From positions 40,725,030-40,789,029 of the forward strand of contig CM020618.1 of NCBI GenBank assembly GCA_009829735.1: a stretch of DNA of 64,000 nucleotides, in the 5' to 3' direction. Below, in pieces: positions 41,660 to 52,616 of this stretch. The DNA comes from Pyropia yezoensis (taxonomy: Eukaryota; Rhodophyta; Bangiophyceae; Bangiales; Bangiaceae). Position 1 is the first letter of the stretch. Every line of letters begins with the position of its first letter. The position numbers and the translations under genes were made by a program. Under the pieces are notes generated by a model that searched no databases, had not been told where the DNA came from, and saw only the letters and a list, made by a program, of their open reading frames with translations.

Positions 41660-42021
41660 TGTAGCACAATAGGGAACCGCTGCACGTCCACTGTCAGGAA
41701 ACACTCACCAAGGGGGATCGGCACCAACGTCACCGGGAGGCTAAGGTTGCTGTCCTGGGAGCGCAAGCCACGGGACCAAGATGGGAGCCCAAATGGGAGG
41801 GGTTTGTCGTTCTAGGATGGCCGGCGGTGGTTTCGCCGCCGGCCCCCTCGTTATAAACACTCGGAGACACTACTAACTACCCTCCACCCCGAGATGCAGG
41901 TCCCTCTGGTCATACGTAACTTATAGATACCGTGACCAATACGGACTCCCAAATTGAAAGTTGAGGGTTTGAAGCAGTCCCCCTATATTAGGGTCACAAT
42001 ACGGTCATCGATATTGCTACG
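41660..42021 (-). repeat. 3' LTR of element D
   Basis: It is 362 bp, beginning TGTAGCA and ending TGCTACG (TGCTACA in the partner LTR). It carries a TATAAA on the plus strand at 41852-41857, pointing toward the aORF, and a decayed TATA-like motif on the minus strand around 41920-41929. Confidence 0.93.
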
Positions 42022-42605
42022 TATCCCCCCCTTAGATTCGGCCCCTCCTCGGGTCGAGTTGCATTCGGGTTTCCGAACGCAAGTGGGTCGCGCGACCGTT
42101 TACCAGTCGGGAGGGGCTTTGGGCCCTGTCGCGGCAGACACCCCTTTTCATGGTTGTCTGAGGGGGGTGCCCCCCTTTGTGTGGTACACACACGATCCGT
42201 TTTCCGGACCGTTGAATTCCCGATGCGGGTTTTCGTGTCACGACCCCCCTCTCCGGGGGGTGGTGTAAGCGGATCCGCCACCAGGCGTCTGGTGGTAGCG
42301 GGGCCCCTCTCGTGTGGACGAGTGAGTGGGGGCGGGGGCTGCCCGCGTTGCGCGGGGGCGGTTGTGGGGTGAACCCCCTTGATTACCCCGTGTGGGGGCG
42401 TGGCCCTGACCCAGGTGCCTGGGTGGAGCGACCTCGTAGCTCGGTTGGTGCGGGTCGTCCCGTGCTGCCGTATCGCTCGTGCTGAGCTGTGTGGTTATAA
42501 GCGCGGGTGCCCGCGCTTCCCTGGCTCGTCCCTGTGCATCCCCTGTACCGGGTCGAGCCGGCTGCGGCTTTTTGGCAGGGGAACCCCTGCTACCCCGGAT
42601 TCACC
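42022..42605. other. polypurine tract and aORF leader of element D
   Basis: The minus-strand purine run AAGGGGGGGA (complement of 42024-42033) next to the LTR is the likely plus-strand primer. The rest contains several short inverted repeats, including CACCAG/CTGGTG, and no ORF of note. It would be the leader of the antisense transcript. Confidence 0.55.
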
Positions 42606-44969
42606 ATGTCGGACCCCCAGGTGCCCGGGGGCACGGACGACCTCCTGCTTGAGGAGGAGGAGGTGATGCAGGACGACGTTCCCGTCGCTGCCACCGCTGC
42701 CGAGTGCTTCCTTGCGAGCTCGTCGGACGACTAGGATCGGGTGACCGTCCGCGTGTCGGCGGCGGGCCCGCCGGGCGGACTGTCGTCCGGTTGCAGCGGC
42801 ACGACGGCTCCGTCGGGGGGCGGTCAACCGCGTGTGGCGGCTCCTGCACTTACTCCTCCGGCGGCCCGGATGGCTCCTGTCGCCGGCGCCGGCGTGGTGC
42901 TACCTCAAGAAGGTGCAGTCGCTGCTTCTGACGGTCGTGGCGGCACCCCGGCCGGGACGGCGGGTCAAGATGGTGCGGGTACCCGCCCGGCTGGTGGTCC
43001 GTCCGCGGGGGCGGTTGAAGGGTCTACCCCATCCGTCCCCGTTGTGCCGCCGTCGGGCCGGGGTGCTGACGGCGCCCTTCTCGCGGTGCCGCGGGCGACT
43101 GTCGGTCAAGACGTTTCTTCCCCGATGGCGGTGGACTCCGGGAGTTACTCCGGGAGGGCGCCCGCCCATCTTCTTCCTGCTCGCCTCCGTGCGCCTGCGG
43201 CGCCGGCCCATCTGCAGGTGGGGCTTCCCCCGGCGCCGCCGATTCTTCCTGGGCCCGCCCGGGTTGCCCCGCTGGGTGGCGGCGCCGCCTTGGTGGCGGG
43301 CCACCCGTGTATGTCGGTGTCCGACTTGGTGGCTCGTGTTCGAGGCCTCACCGTGCAGGAGCCCATGGACTCTGCTGGCCGGATGCGGGTGGACTTCCAC
43401 CCGCCGAGATACCGTGGAGGCTCCTCCCGGCGCATCAAGTTGGACCCGAGTTGGGAGCGGGAGTTGGCGCGGCTGGTCAACCAGCCGAATGCGGTCCGTG
43501 TGGAGCATCATTGGATACTGAGTCAGCCGGACGACCGGCATGCCCAGCTCTGGCGCACCCGGGTCGTGCGGGGTGAGGTCTTCCTCAACCCCGCGTTCGG
43601 GGTATGCGACTTGGTTGCTCCCGCGTTGCCGCGGGACGTTGACTACTCGGCTAGTGCACGGGGGGTTGCGGCCGCTGTGACCCCTGTTGCGTTCGTGCAC
43701 AACGTGCCCGATACCGGCCGGTATCCCGGGTTTGAGTACTTCCCGGGGGTATCCCCGTATCTCACGTTGACGGCGCCCTTCCCGCCCATGGCGGGGCTGA
43801 AGTCGGCGTCGAGCTGGCGACGCAACCATGGTGTCATGGCGGATGCGTTCCGCTCCGATATAACGTGTGCGTTGCAGACCGGTAACGGTCGCACGCCGGT
43901 GTACACTCCAGTGCGCCCGCCTCTATGGCAGGAGGGGCGGGAACCCGCCCCTGCTTTCCGGTTTGGCACCGGCTCCTGTCTCCGATACTTCGGGAGAGTG
44001 TTGGCCTCCCGGCCGGTCCACCCGTTGCAAGGGACCTTCACCCTCGAGGTCACCCTCGGGCAGGCTTCCTCCTTCCTGCTGTCCGTCCGTCGGCAGGGGC
44101 GGCTGTTTCATCTTCCGTCGGGTGTCCGTCGGCACATTGGGGAGCTGGGCGTTGACCTTATTGCCGCCAAGACGGGGTTGGCCCGTGAGTTTGAGGTTCT
44201 CTTGGCCGTTCACGATGCCGTGAACTGGGCGGAGGCGTTGAGCCTACCCGCGTACCGGGATCCGCAGGCTGGGGCTGCCCCCTTGCCTCATCACTCGTTG
44301 CGCATCCGGCGCACTCAGCAGGGTGAGCCCAGTTACCGCGGGTGGGCGTCCACCGAGGCTGTTCCTGACCTGGGTATTCCCATGGTTATCCATGACCCGC
44401 TTCAGGTCATAGCTCGGTGGTTCGGTAACCCGATACCGGTGGGGGTTGGCCGTCGTCCCCGAGAGTGGGACTCTGCGGGGGGGGGGCGTGAGGTGTCCCG
44501 TCGTCGGGCGGAGTCCCGCCGGGTTTACGGTGGAGCCCCTTCCGTGGGGTCCTACCATGCCTCGTATCGGGCGGCACCGGCTCCTGTGGTAGCCGTATCG
44601 GCTCCTGTGGCTCCTCTAGCTGCGCCAGTGTCACCTTCCGTCCCTGTCATGCCTGACGGGGGTCCCCGTCTATGGCATGAGGGCGTTGACGCCCTCATTT
44701 CCCGCGAGCTGCGGAAGGGTCTCTCCATTAGCTGGGGGGATATCACCCCAGGTGCTGCGCTGGTTGGTACCGCGCGCTGCTTCGGTGGGGTGCTGGACCG
44801 CCTCCAGCTAGCTCTGGAGGAAGTGGAGGCTGGTTGCAGCACTCTCGTGGAGCTATGCACTGAGGTAACTCAGGCGATTGACCGTCGCGAGATTGCCGAC
44901 CGGTGGAGCATGGAGGTGTACGCGTCTGCGCGTGAGTGGCCTCCTTCGGGCAGCGGGGGCACCCCCTGA
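42606..44969 (+). pseudogene. antisense third ORF (aORF) of element D, one in-frame stop
   Basis: It runs opposite to gag-pol, between the pol end and the 3' LTR, as in B and C. I place the start at the ATG in CACCATG at 42606; a TAG at 42732-42734 follows an acidic first segment, and the frame continues without break to 44969 (788 codons). The downstream frame alone begins at a GTG. Recognisable shared parts are HAQLWRTRVVRGEVFLNPAFG, then YFGRVL, RRQGRLFHLPSGVRRHIGEL and HDAVNWAEAL, which line up in order with B and C. The N-terminus is Pro/Ala/Gly-rich. The function is unknown. Confidence 0.75.
44677..44698. repeat. 10-bp perfect hairpin in the D aORF
   Basis: ATGAGGGCGT and ACGCCCTCAT enclose TG. 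A second one, GACGGGG/CCCCGTC, lies just upstream at 44655-44670. Confidence 0.6.
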
Positions 44970-45418
44970 TGATTGCTGTAGCTATGAGGGAGAGGGACTC
45001 GGTGACCCTTACGGTAGCCGGGTAGTAGTGAGTATTAACTCATCCCCCGCTGGGGTATTTGCATGGTTTTGATGGCTGCCTTCGGGGAGTACTCCGTCTG
45101 CCTTAGCAGTGGCTTTCCTTGGTCTTTCTTGCACCCCCAACCCATCCTGGTGGGGTAATACTCGTGAAGGTCAACCTTCCTCGATCCGTCACTCGCCCCA
45201 TGGCTGAAGGTTTATCTTGGTGTAGGCCCCAGGTTACTTTGAAATTATCGGAGTTATTCATCTCCTTCAAGTAAAACTTGTAAAATTCAGCTGCCCACCT
45301 AGTATGCCTAAGTCCGCCCCGATGTAGTGAGCCTCAGTCTTGCCGAATCCATGTGACACCCTACTTAGTAGGTATAAGCCTCACTTCCCTACAGCCGAAG
45401 TCGGTGTCGGTTGGGTTG
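44970..45418. other. spacer between convergent aORF and pol of element D
   Basis: This is about 450 bp of A/T-richer DNA with no ORF or domain. The 3' ends of both element transcripts would fall here. Confidence 0.5.
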
Positions 45419-45840
45419 TTACAGCAGGCGACGTCGCCTCATGTAAGGCATGAGAAGTTGGCAGAAAATATTCGCCGCCTGTTCCCAGGTGGGTGAGTCG
45501 TATCCGACCCACATCACTTTGACGTACCAGGGTCCTGGTAGGTCTGGGTCGGTGTGTCCGACCACGCTCTCTACTTGGTATGAAATCCCATCCGGCCCCA
45601 CCGGGTCATCTGACCGGTGGGTAGTAAGCGCTTCATGTAGCCACCCAGCCGGTACCAGTTGAGGCTGTTCCGGCTTCGGAGTAGGTGTCAAATCATAGAG
45701 ATTGATGCGTTGTATCTCCGTATCGGAGTGCAGGATGACAGAGTGATCATCTCTGTGTAGGATCTGGTACGGTCCCTTGACCGGTTGCATAAGCTTGTTC
45801 CCTCGGAACTTCTGGTGTCTGATATAGACCCAGTCACCTG
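45419..45840 (-). pseudogene. C-terminal integrase tail and chromodomain of D pol
   Basis: This is the part of D pol separated from the rest by element C. It begins with the GDWVYIRH motif and KGPYQIL and carries a chromodomain (YQVESVVGHT...WYVKVMWVGYDSPTWEQ). It ends at the stop complementary to 45419-45421. Joining at the ACCTG duplication restores continuity with the segment at 56081 and beyond, so the insertion was clean. Confidence 0.88.
45836..45840. repeat. target site duplication ACCTG, left side of element C
   Basis: It matches 56081-56085. The interrupted pol sequence reads through perfectly when one copy and the element are removed. Confidence 0.95.
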
Positions 45841-46379
45841 TGAGGGAGATTGGGCCGGAATTCGGTACCAATACTTTGGAGATTCGGGTCAAGTGGACCT
45901 GACCGGAAGTCGAAATTCACCCGACCCACGATGGTGAAACTTCTGACTTCTGGACGGAAATTCGACTAGGACTTCCGACATACTAGAGCAGGGTAATGCT
46001 GCTGGTATTTGTTTCTTGGGATTTTTGCACGGGAGCCAGACGGATTTCTACGCTTTGAGTGCTTTGCATGTGGAGTGATATGATTGGTTTGTTTGAGGGT
46101 TCATTTTCTGAGTGTTTTGAGGGGTTGCGTGAGCGTGTGAGGAGGGTTGATAAGGAGGGACAGCAAGGCGGGGAGGGCCCACCTTGGCTGGCCAAGCAAA
46201 AAAACACCGTCTGGCTCCGACACATCTTGTTCGTGCCTTGGTGAGCTGACCCGTTCACCACACGCAAGTTCCGTGTTCGGCTCTGTGGAGGTGCTTGCTA
46301 CCGGTGTCCCAAGTTGGGATATCGGCAATACTCCTCTTCCTTCCCTGACTCGGGGTTGGTGGTTGGGAGTCCTGCTACA
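45841..46379 (+). repeat. 5' LTR of element C
   Basis: It is 539 bp, beginning TGAGGGAG (TGTGGGAG in the partner) and ending CTGCTACA. Its start is fixed by the ACCTG duplication. Confidence 0.95.
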
Positions 46380-46381
46380 GT

Positions 46382-46398
46382 TGGTGGATCAGCGGGGG
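46382..46398 (+). other. primer binding site of element C
   Basis: TGGTGGATCAGCGGGGG differs from the A/B/D site at two positions. It still fits a tRNA 3' end, so it may use a related or different tRNA. Confidence 0.82.
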
Positions 46399-46696
46399 AG
46401 AGGATATCGACTTTGGTACCTCCCTTGACCGGAGATGGGACCAAGTTGGCCCCTCTCCCCCTCCGGCACCGAGACTTCCGGTGACACGATCGACTCGCCT
46501 ACGTTCCGAGCGTTCTCTGGGTGACGAGGTTGGTCACCGTGAGTCTTGGTGGGAGACCCGGAGTTTCGGGAAACCTCACCGCCTTCCTTGAGGTACGTGG
46601 AGGGGTGGAACGTGCTCTAGGAACTCCCTAGCTGACGATCCCCGACTCTGGACACCGTTTGGTCGTTTTGGTTGACTCGACGTGACTCTTGTGGAG

Positions 46697-48460
46697 ATGG
46701 CTGGTGAGGGAGACCCCCCCATTGCGCCGAGTGTACCTGGGGAGGGGGAGCGTAGTCCTCCCCCGACGGGCGGAGTACCACCCAGGCCGGGCAGTGCGGA
46801 TGTGGTGGGTCCAGAGGTTGGACCCCGACGGCGGTCGGCCAGGCTCCTTCCCAGGCCGTCCCCGGAAGAGACGGGCGGAGTTCGCCCTTCTCCGGTGGGA
46901 GCGCCGAGCCAGCGTCAGGCTCCGGCATCCTCTTCGGGGAGTGACGACACTCACTTCGGCATGGGACCGCCGACCGGCAGAGGTGACGGGACGGGGAGTT
47001 CCGTACCCCGGGTTGGTGGGTCCGCGCCACGACTGGTGTCGGAAGGACCGGGTGGGAGCTCGAGTCAAGCTCCACCTGGCTCATCCGGTATCGTGGATGA
47101 CTCGGTGATGACTGCCATCGCACAAGTCGTGCGAGAGGAGGAGGGGAAGGCGTTGAAGGGGAACACCCCTCCGCCTGAGCAGGCCTCGAGGCGTCAGAAG
47201 CGACGGGAGATTCGACGTACTCTCCGTCGTGAGGTGGACTCAGAGTCTGAGTCCTCTGCAAGTGGCAAGTCGGGTGAAGAGGATCTTACCCGACGTGGTC
47301 GTGTGACTCACACGGACCGTCTTGGGACTAGAGTCGTCCCAGGAAAGATAGTGGTGAATAATCCATTGTTCAAGGATGTCTTCGACTGTGAGACATATGG
47401 GTTGGTCAACAAGTCGTTGACCTACTCGAATAGTCAGGCCCGTACCCTGGGCCGGCGCAAGAAACACGTTGCGCAATCCTTCGGGGTCCGTTCAGAATGG
47501 GACGGGACACCACCCCTGAAAGTCTTCCAGTTTTTGCGGAAGTTCGCAAAAGCCTGCGATGACAATGATGTCTCTGAAGCTGAAGCGTTTTTCATGCTTC
47601 AGGACTTCACCAAGGAGCCACTCCGCTCCAAGGTGATGAACGTCATGCCAAGTCGGCATGGTGGGAACCCGGGTGAGGTGACCTCCTACCTGGAGTTGGT
47701 TAATTGGATCCTTCGTCTTCACGCAGACGAGGCTTCCTTGGCTGCGCAGGTTGAAGAGTTCAACCGCGCCACCCAGAGTAAGGGTGAAGAGGAACGGGAG
47801 TTCGCTGAACGACTCCGTCAGCTGAACGTCCTCTGTGGATTCCTATATCCCCAAGATGTCATTAAGGGACGCTTTGTGGAGGGTGTCCACCGAGCAGCTC
47901 GAGCGACTGTGCGAGAGCGTATTACTCCGACCATGACTCTGGCGGAGTTGGCACGCATCGCCCAGACTAAGGGTGATGAGTACCGCTGGCTCGTGTCTGA
48001 GCAGCGGAAGGAACGAGAGAAAGAAGCTAAGGGAGTGGAAGCAAGTCGCTTCCGCAGAACTGAAAGGGTGCCTTCCTACACGCGAACGTACCCTGCAGTA
48101 CCATCGTCCTCAACTCGAGAGACGGAAGGTATGGTGGCCGCTATCCCTGATAATTCACAGGGAAAAGCGGGGCCATCGGCGTCAATGAGTGATCGGCCGT
48201 GTTGGCAGTGTTCCAAGTCGGGACACTGGGCAGCCCAATGCCCCACTCTGGACGTTCGACTGAGAGCCCTGTTGGCTCTTATTGGGAAGCTCGGTATTCC
48301 GAGGACTGATTCGGATACCCGGCCGCGTACCACACGGGTGACGGCCATGACTCAACCTCAGTCAGAGAATGAGTCCACGCTTGAGAAGGGGGAAACCTCT
48401 TCCCCCAGCTCAAGTGGCAAGGATACTCCATCATCCGAGTCGGATGAGGGAAACGCCTAG
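46697..48460 (+). CDS. Gag of element C
   Basis: The protein is 587 aa and uninterrupted. The frame opens at a GTG (46682) but the first ATG is 46697 (GAGATGG). The N-terminal 200 residues are Pro/Gly/Ser-rich and disordered. The capsid region aligns with B (FDCETYGLVNKS, ACDDNDVSEAEAFF, SYLELVNWILRL, LCGFLYPQ). A CCHC knuckle CWQCSKSGHWAAQC lies near residue 502, followed by an acidic Ser-rich tail. At least four hairpins with five-base loops lie inside this gene, three of them with loop AAGTC. Confidence 0.94.
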   Translation: MAGEGDPPIAPSVPGEGERSPPPTGGVPPRPGSADVVGPEVGPRRRSARLLPRPSPEETGGVRPSPVGAPSQRQAPASSSGSDDTHFGMGPPTGRGDGTGSSVPRVGGSAPRLVSEGPGGSSSQAPPGSSGIVDDSVMTAIAQVVREEEGKALKGNTPPPEQASRRQKRREIRRTLRREVDSESESSASGKSGEEDLTRRGRVTHTDRLGTRVVPGKIVVNNPLFKDVFDCETYGLVNKSLTYSNSQARTLGRRKKHVAQSFGVRSEWDGTPPLKVFQFLRKFAKACDDNDVSEAEAFFMLQDFTKEPLRSKVMNVMPSRHGGNPGEVTSYLELVNWILRLHADEASLAAQVEEFNRATQSKGEEEREFAERLRQLNVLCGFLYPQDVIKGRFVEGVHRAARATVRERITPTMTLAELARIAQTKGDEYRWLVSEQRKEREKEAKGVEASRFRRTERVPSYTRTYPAVPSSSTRETEGMVAAIPDNSQGKAGPSASMSDRPCWQCSKSGHWAAQCPTLDVRLRALLALIGKLGIPRTDSDTRPRTTRVTAMTQPQSENESTLEKGETSSPSSSGKDTPSSESDEGNA

Positions 48461-48496
48461 CCGCTGGGACTAAGACTGACCCAAGGGCTCCAGCGG
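48431..48496 (+). promoter_or_regulatory. -1 frameshift signal of element C
   Basis: GGGAAAC at 48448-48454 is read G GGA AAC in gag. A 6-nt spacer GCCTAG containing the gag stop follows, then stem arms CCGCTGG (48461-48467) and CCAGCGG (48490-48496). A second hairpin, TCATCC/GGATGA with loop GAGTC, ends on the base just before the heptamer (48431-48447). Confidence 0.8.
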
Positions 48497-51400
48497 TAAT
48501 GAAGCGGGTTGCTTCACACTCACCGACCCATGGGAGAGTGAAGGTCCTGACTCGACCTCGAGGGGTGAGGCCTAGAGACAAGGTCCCTCCTCAGAAGCAC
48601 GACCCGAGTCGGATTGTGTCAGTGCTGGTAGGGAGTAACTACCAGGTCGCAGCTCGACTCTGGCTGCAGGATGGATATGAGTTTACCTCTCGTGTCATAG
48701 TCGACACAGGCTCTGCTGCCTCTCTCATTAGGCAAGACTTATTGCCAGAGGGGGTGGATGTGAGTCCCGCCGGCTCACCCGAGTGGCGTATGTTTGATGT
48801 CAATGGGGGACTCCTCCCCATTGTCGGGTCTATTGCATTGACTGTTTGCATTGGGTTCTACCAGACGCAGGTGAACTTTGGAGTAGTCTCCAATATGTCA
48901 GTTCCCGTACTCCTGGGAACTGACTATCTGGACCTCCATGTCCCGGCCGTCTGTGGACCGGAAGGGGTAATCCGAATGCGTAATGGAGAGACTGTCCCCA
49001 TATTGCGTAAAGGGAGGACTGTTTCCCCTACGACTCATCAACCTAGGGAAAACTCTCCCAAGGGTGGAGGCTCTACGACCCATGTACGAGTATGTAAGGG
49101 TACGGTAGTCCCGCCCCGATCAAGGACCTTTGTGCGAGTACGCACACGGTTTCGAGGGAATGGACTCGTTTCCCCCGTGGACCGAGTCTATCATACTCAC
49201 CAAGTGCAAGTTGCATGGGGCCCGATGACTTGTGGGGATGACCAAACTTGGTGGGTGGAGGTCCTCAACACGTCGGAGGAACCTCGACGACTCCCCGGAG
49301 GCATGAAGATTGCGTCGATCTCTACCTCTGAGGGGAATGTCGTTGCTGTGACTCAACAGCAATGGAAGGATATTGGAACGGCAGGCTCTGCCGACCAATC
49401 GAGTTCATCGACGGCTAAGTCGCCGACGGTACATCTGCAGAACATCCCGGAGTGTTTACATGGACGACTGGATGAGTTAATCCAGAAGCATCACAAGTTG
49501 TGGAATGGTGACCTTGGGCTCATCAAGGCCACCGAACACAGAATCGTGTTGAAGCCAGGGGCCAGGCTAGTTCGCCTGAGTCCCTACCGTATGGGACCAG
49601 ACTCACGGGAACTCACCCGAGAGCAGGTCCAACGGATGCAAGACATGGGTGTCATTGAGCCTTGCTCAAGTGAGTGGGCCAGTCCCATAGTCTTGGTGCC
49701 CAAGTCAGACGGCACGATGCGGTTCTGCATCGATTATCGTAAGCTAAACGAGCGGACGGTAAGGGATAGTTACCCCTTACCCCGTATGGACGATTGCCTC
49801 GAGTCACTCGGTGAGGCACAGTACTTTTCCACGTTGGACTGCAACGCGGGGTACTGGCAGATACCCATCCGCAAGGAGGACAGACACTTGACCACCTTCA
49901 CGTGTCACTGTGGAGTTCATCAGTGTACACGGCTCCCTTTCGGGCTTTGCAATTCACCTGCGACTTTCCAGCGTGCTATTGACTTGATACTTGCCGGAGT
50001 CAAGTGGCAGATCGCCCTGGTGTATCTGGACGATATCATTGTGTTCTCCGGGACTGCCGAAGAACACCTGTCCCACTTGGACAGAGTGTTTACCCTGTTG
50101 GGTGATGCAGGAGTAACACTCAAACCTACGAAGTGTCACCTCTTTAGTAATGAGGTGGAGTACCTCGGCCATATAGTCCGGCCAGGTCGCATTCTGGTCA
50201 ATGAGAAGAACCTCATGGCCATCCGTCGGGCGAATTTCCCCCAGACGCAGACACAGCTCAGGAGCTTCCTGGGTATGTGTAACGTATACAGACGCTTTGT
50301 GGCGAACTATGCCAAAGTGTCTGCACCGTTGAACCACTTGGTAAGTTCCAAGATGCCCAAGCGCTTGGATGCTCCCAAACCCCCGGAGCAAGAAGCGTTT
50401 GATAGGTTGCGAGAACTCCTCTGCAACCCACCGGTGTTAGCGATCCCCAGACCGGGGGCTCACTACATTGTTGATGTGGACGCAAGTCACGACCAACTCG
50501 GTTGTTGCTTACTCCAACAACAGCCCTCGGGGGAGTATTTACCCGTTGGCTATTTTAGCAAAGGACTCTCACCGGCCCAGAAGAACTTTTCTGTGACGGA
50601 GGTAGAGGGCCTTGGCGTAGTATGGGCAGTCTCCATGCTACGGCCATACATCGAATGAAGGAAGTTCCTCATTCGATGTGACCACAAGGGTCTGAAGTGG
50701 ATACTCACCACTACAGCCTGTACGAATAACCGACTCAATCGATGGCGACTCTGCCTCGCTGAGTTCGATTATAACGTTGAGTATCGGCCAGGCCCGAAGC
50801 ATGTGGTTGCAGACGCGTTGTCTCGCATACCGACGGATGGGAAAGACTCTTCCCCCATCCCTGAGGAACTCCCTCATGTGGCAGTGACCACTCGCTCCGG
50901 AACTGTCCTCGACCCGAGGATGCCTGGCATGGCCAAGCTATTACCCGTGTCTCTGGATGAGTTTGTCCTGGCACAGGAGAGCGACAAACTTTGTCGACGA
51001 CTCAGGAAGGAGCTCGACCAGGCTCAACCGACTCGGTTCTTCCTGAATGACAACGGCATACTCTGCCGTAAGGGATATACCCAGGGGGACAAGCAAGTCG
51101 TCGTCCCCAAGGAGTTACGCAAGAGTATCCTCCAACGGGAGCACTCCTCACCGTTGGGTGGACACCCAGGGTCTACGAGGATGTATCAGACCCTACGCAA
51201 GAAGTACTATTGGCCATCACTCGTGGCTGATGTGTACGGGTATGTAGCCGCATGCGCGACTTGCGCAAAGAATAGACTCATGGAGTCCCGGCAGACTGCT
51301 TCCATGAGACTCTTTCCTGCAACAGAGCCGTTTGCAGCGATAGCAGTGGACTTTCTCGGTCCACTACCACGAACACCAGAGGGATATGAGTACCTTCTGG

Positions 51401-52389
51401 TGATGTGTGATCGCTTTACTAAGCTCACACGGGTATCACCACTCAAGGATATCACAGCCGTGGACGTTCTGAGTGAGTTACTCGACGTCTGGGTTGCCAG
51501 TTATGGCATCCCCGACTCTATCCTTTCGGATAACGGACCACAGTTTGCGTCCGTCCTGTATCAGGGAGTCATGAAGATGTTGGGGGTGCAGACGAATTTC
51601 GCAACCCCTTACCACCCCCAGACTAATGGGCAGGTGGATCGATTCAACAGGACTCTAGTGCGCCAGTTGCGTCACTTTGTCCTTGACTATGTAGTCACAT
51701 GGGCTCGTTATGCGTCACTACTCGTGACAGCGTACAACTCCCAGGTACACAGTAGTACGGGAGAGGCACCGTTTGCCTTCGTCTGCCCCCGACGACTTCC
51801 GTCAGTAGCTGTGGAGCGTCTCACCCAGACAGAGGGTGAGACTTCGACTCAAACACCGAGTCAGGCGAAAGCCTCCCTACTCCAGAGACTGGAGGAGATG
51901 ATACCCCTTGTCCGGGCTACTATGGAGAAGGCCCAAGCTCGTTACAAGAGGTACTTCGATGTCCGAGTCAGACATCGTCGCGATCCGCTTCGAGTTGGAG
52001 ATTAGATTTATGTCAACTCCCACGACAATAAGGGAGGGAAATTGGTCTTCAAAACTCTGGGACCATATCACATCCTTAAGACGGATGGACGGCGGTTAAC
52101 CATCGAGAGTGATGATGGTATCCGGACGATAAATGGGAACCACGCGACTCGCGCACCCGAACCCCCAGAGGGAGATCCCGCTTGGGAAAGGGCCTTGCAA
52201 GCATGGAAAGTCCCATCCTTGCCGACCTCCTCCAATAAACCGTTGGAGGCGGTGTTCGACAAGTTTGTCGGACACGGATACGATGAGTCGGGGCGACTCA
52301 TGCTCCGAGTCAGGTGGTTCGGGTATGGACCAACTTCCGAGACATGGGAGTTTGTAGAGGACCTACCAGTAGAGAAGGTCCGTAGATAG
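48455..52389 (+). pseudogene. Pol of element C, with in-frame stops
   Basis: It is in the -1 frame to gag, open from the slippery site onward. Protease DTGSA is near residue 69 counted from the ATG at 48499, RT YLDD is near 509, then RNase H, an integrase finger and the core (VDFLGPLP, SDNGPQF, GQVDRFN with D where E is usual in GQVERFN; the next residues are normal). A TGA at 50656-50658 interrupts RNase H where B has Gly, and a TAG at 52003-52005 replaces the Trp of GDWV. The chromodomain (LMLRVRWFGYGPTSETWEF) is still in frame, ending at a TAG at 52387-52389 that cuts the tail short relative to B. One continuous frame otherwise. Confidence 0.9.
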
Positions 52390-52616
52390 TGCCAGGCTGC
52401 GGGCATATCTATACGCCGACGTGGCACTCGTACGTCGGGGGATGAAGTCCCTGCTCCAAGTCAGAGCAGAGCGGCAAGCCAACCATGAGTACAAACGCAT
52501 ACCATGGTTCTTCAACGATTCTCTACTTACAAAGCCGACTATGGCACAATACAAAACGAGAAGAACACACACCACTCTTCTCGCCAAGAAAAGAACAAGT
52601 CGTTCGACCGCTGACT
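52390..52616. other. spacer between convergent pol and aORF of element C
   Basis: About 230 bp separate the convergent frames, with no independent gene visible. Part of it still resembles the decayed extreme C-terminus of pol. Confidence 0.5.

Noticed and set aside
42741-42743. Start of the D aORF at 42741
   Set aside because: It is GTG directly after a nonsense TAG. The ATG at 42606 in the same frame has a better context and gives an acidic N-terminus.
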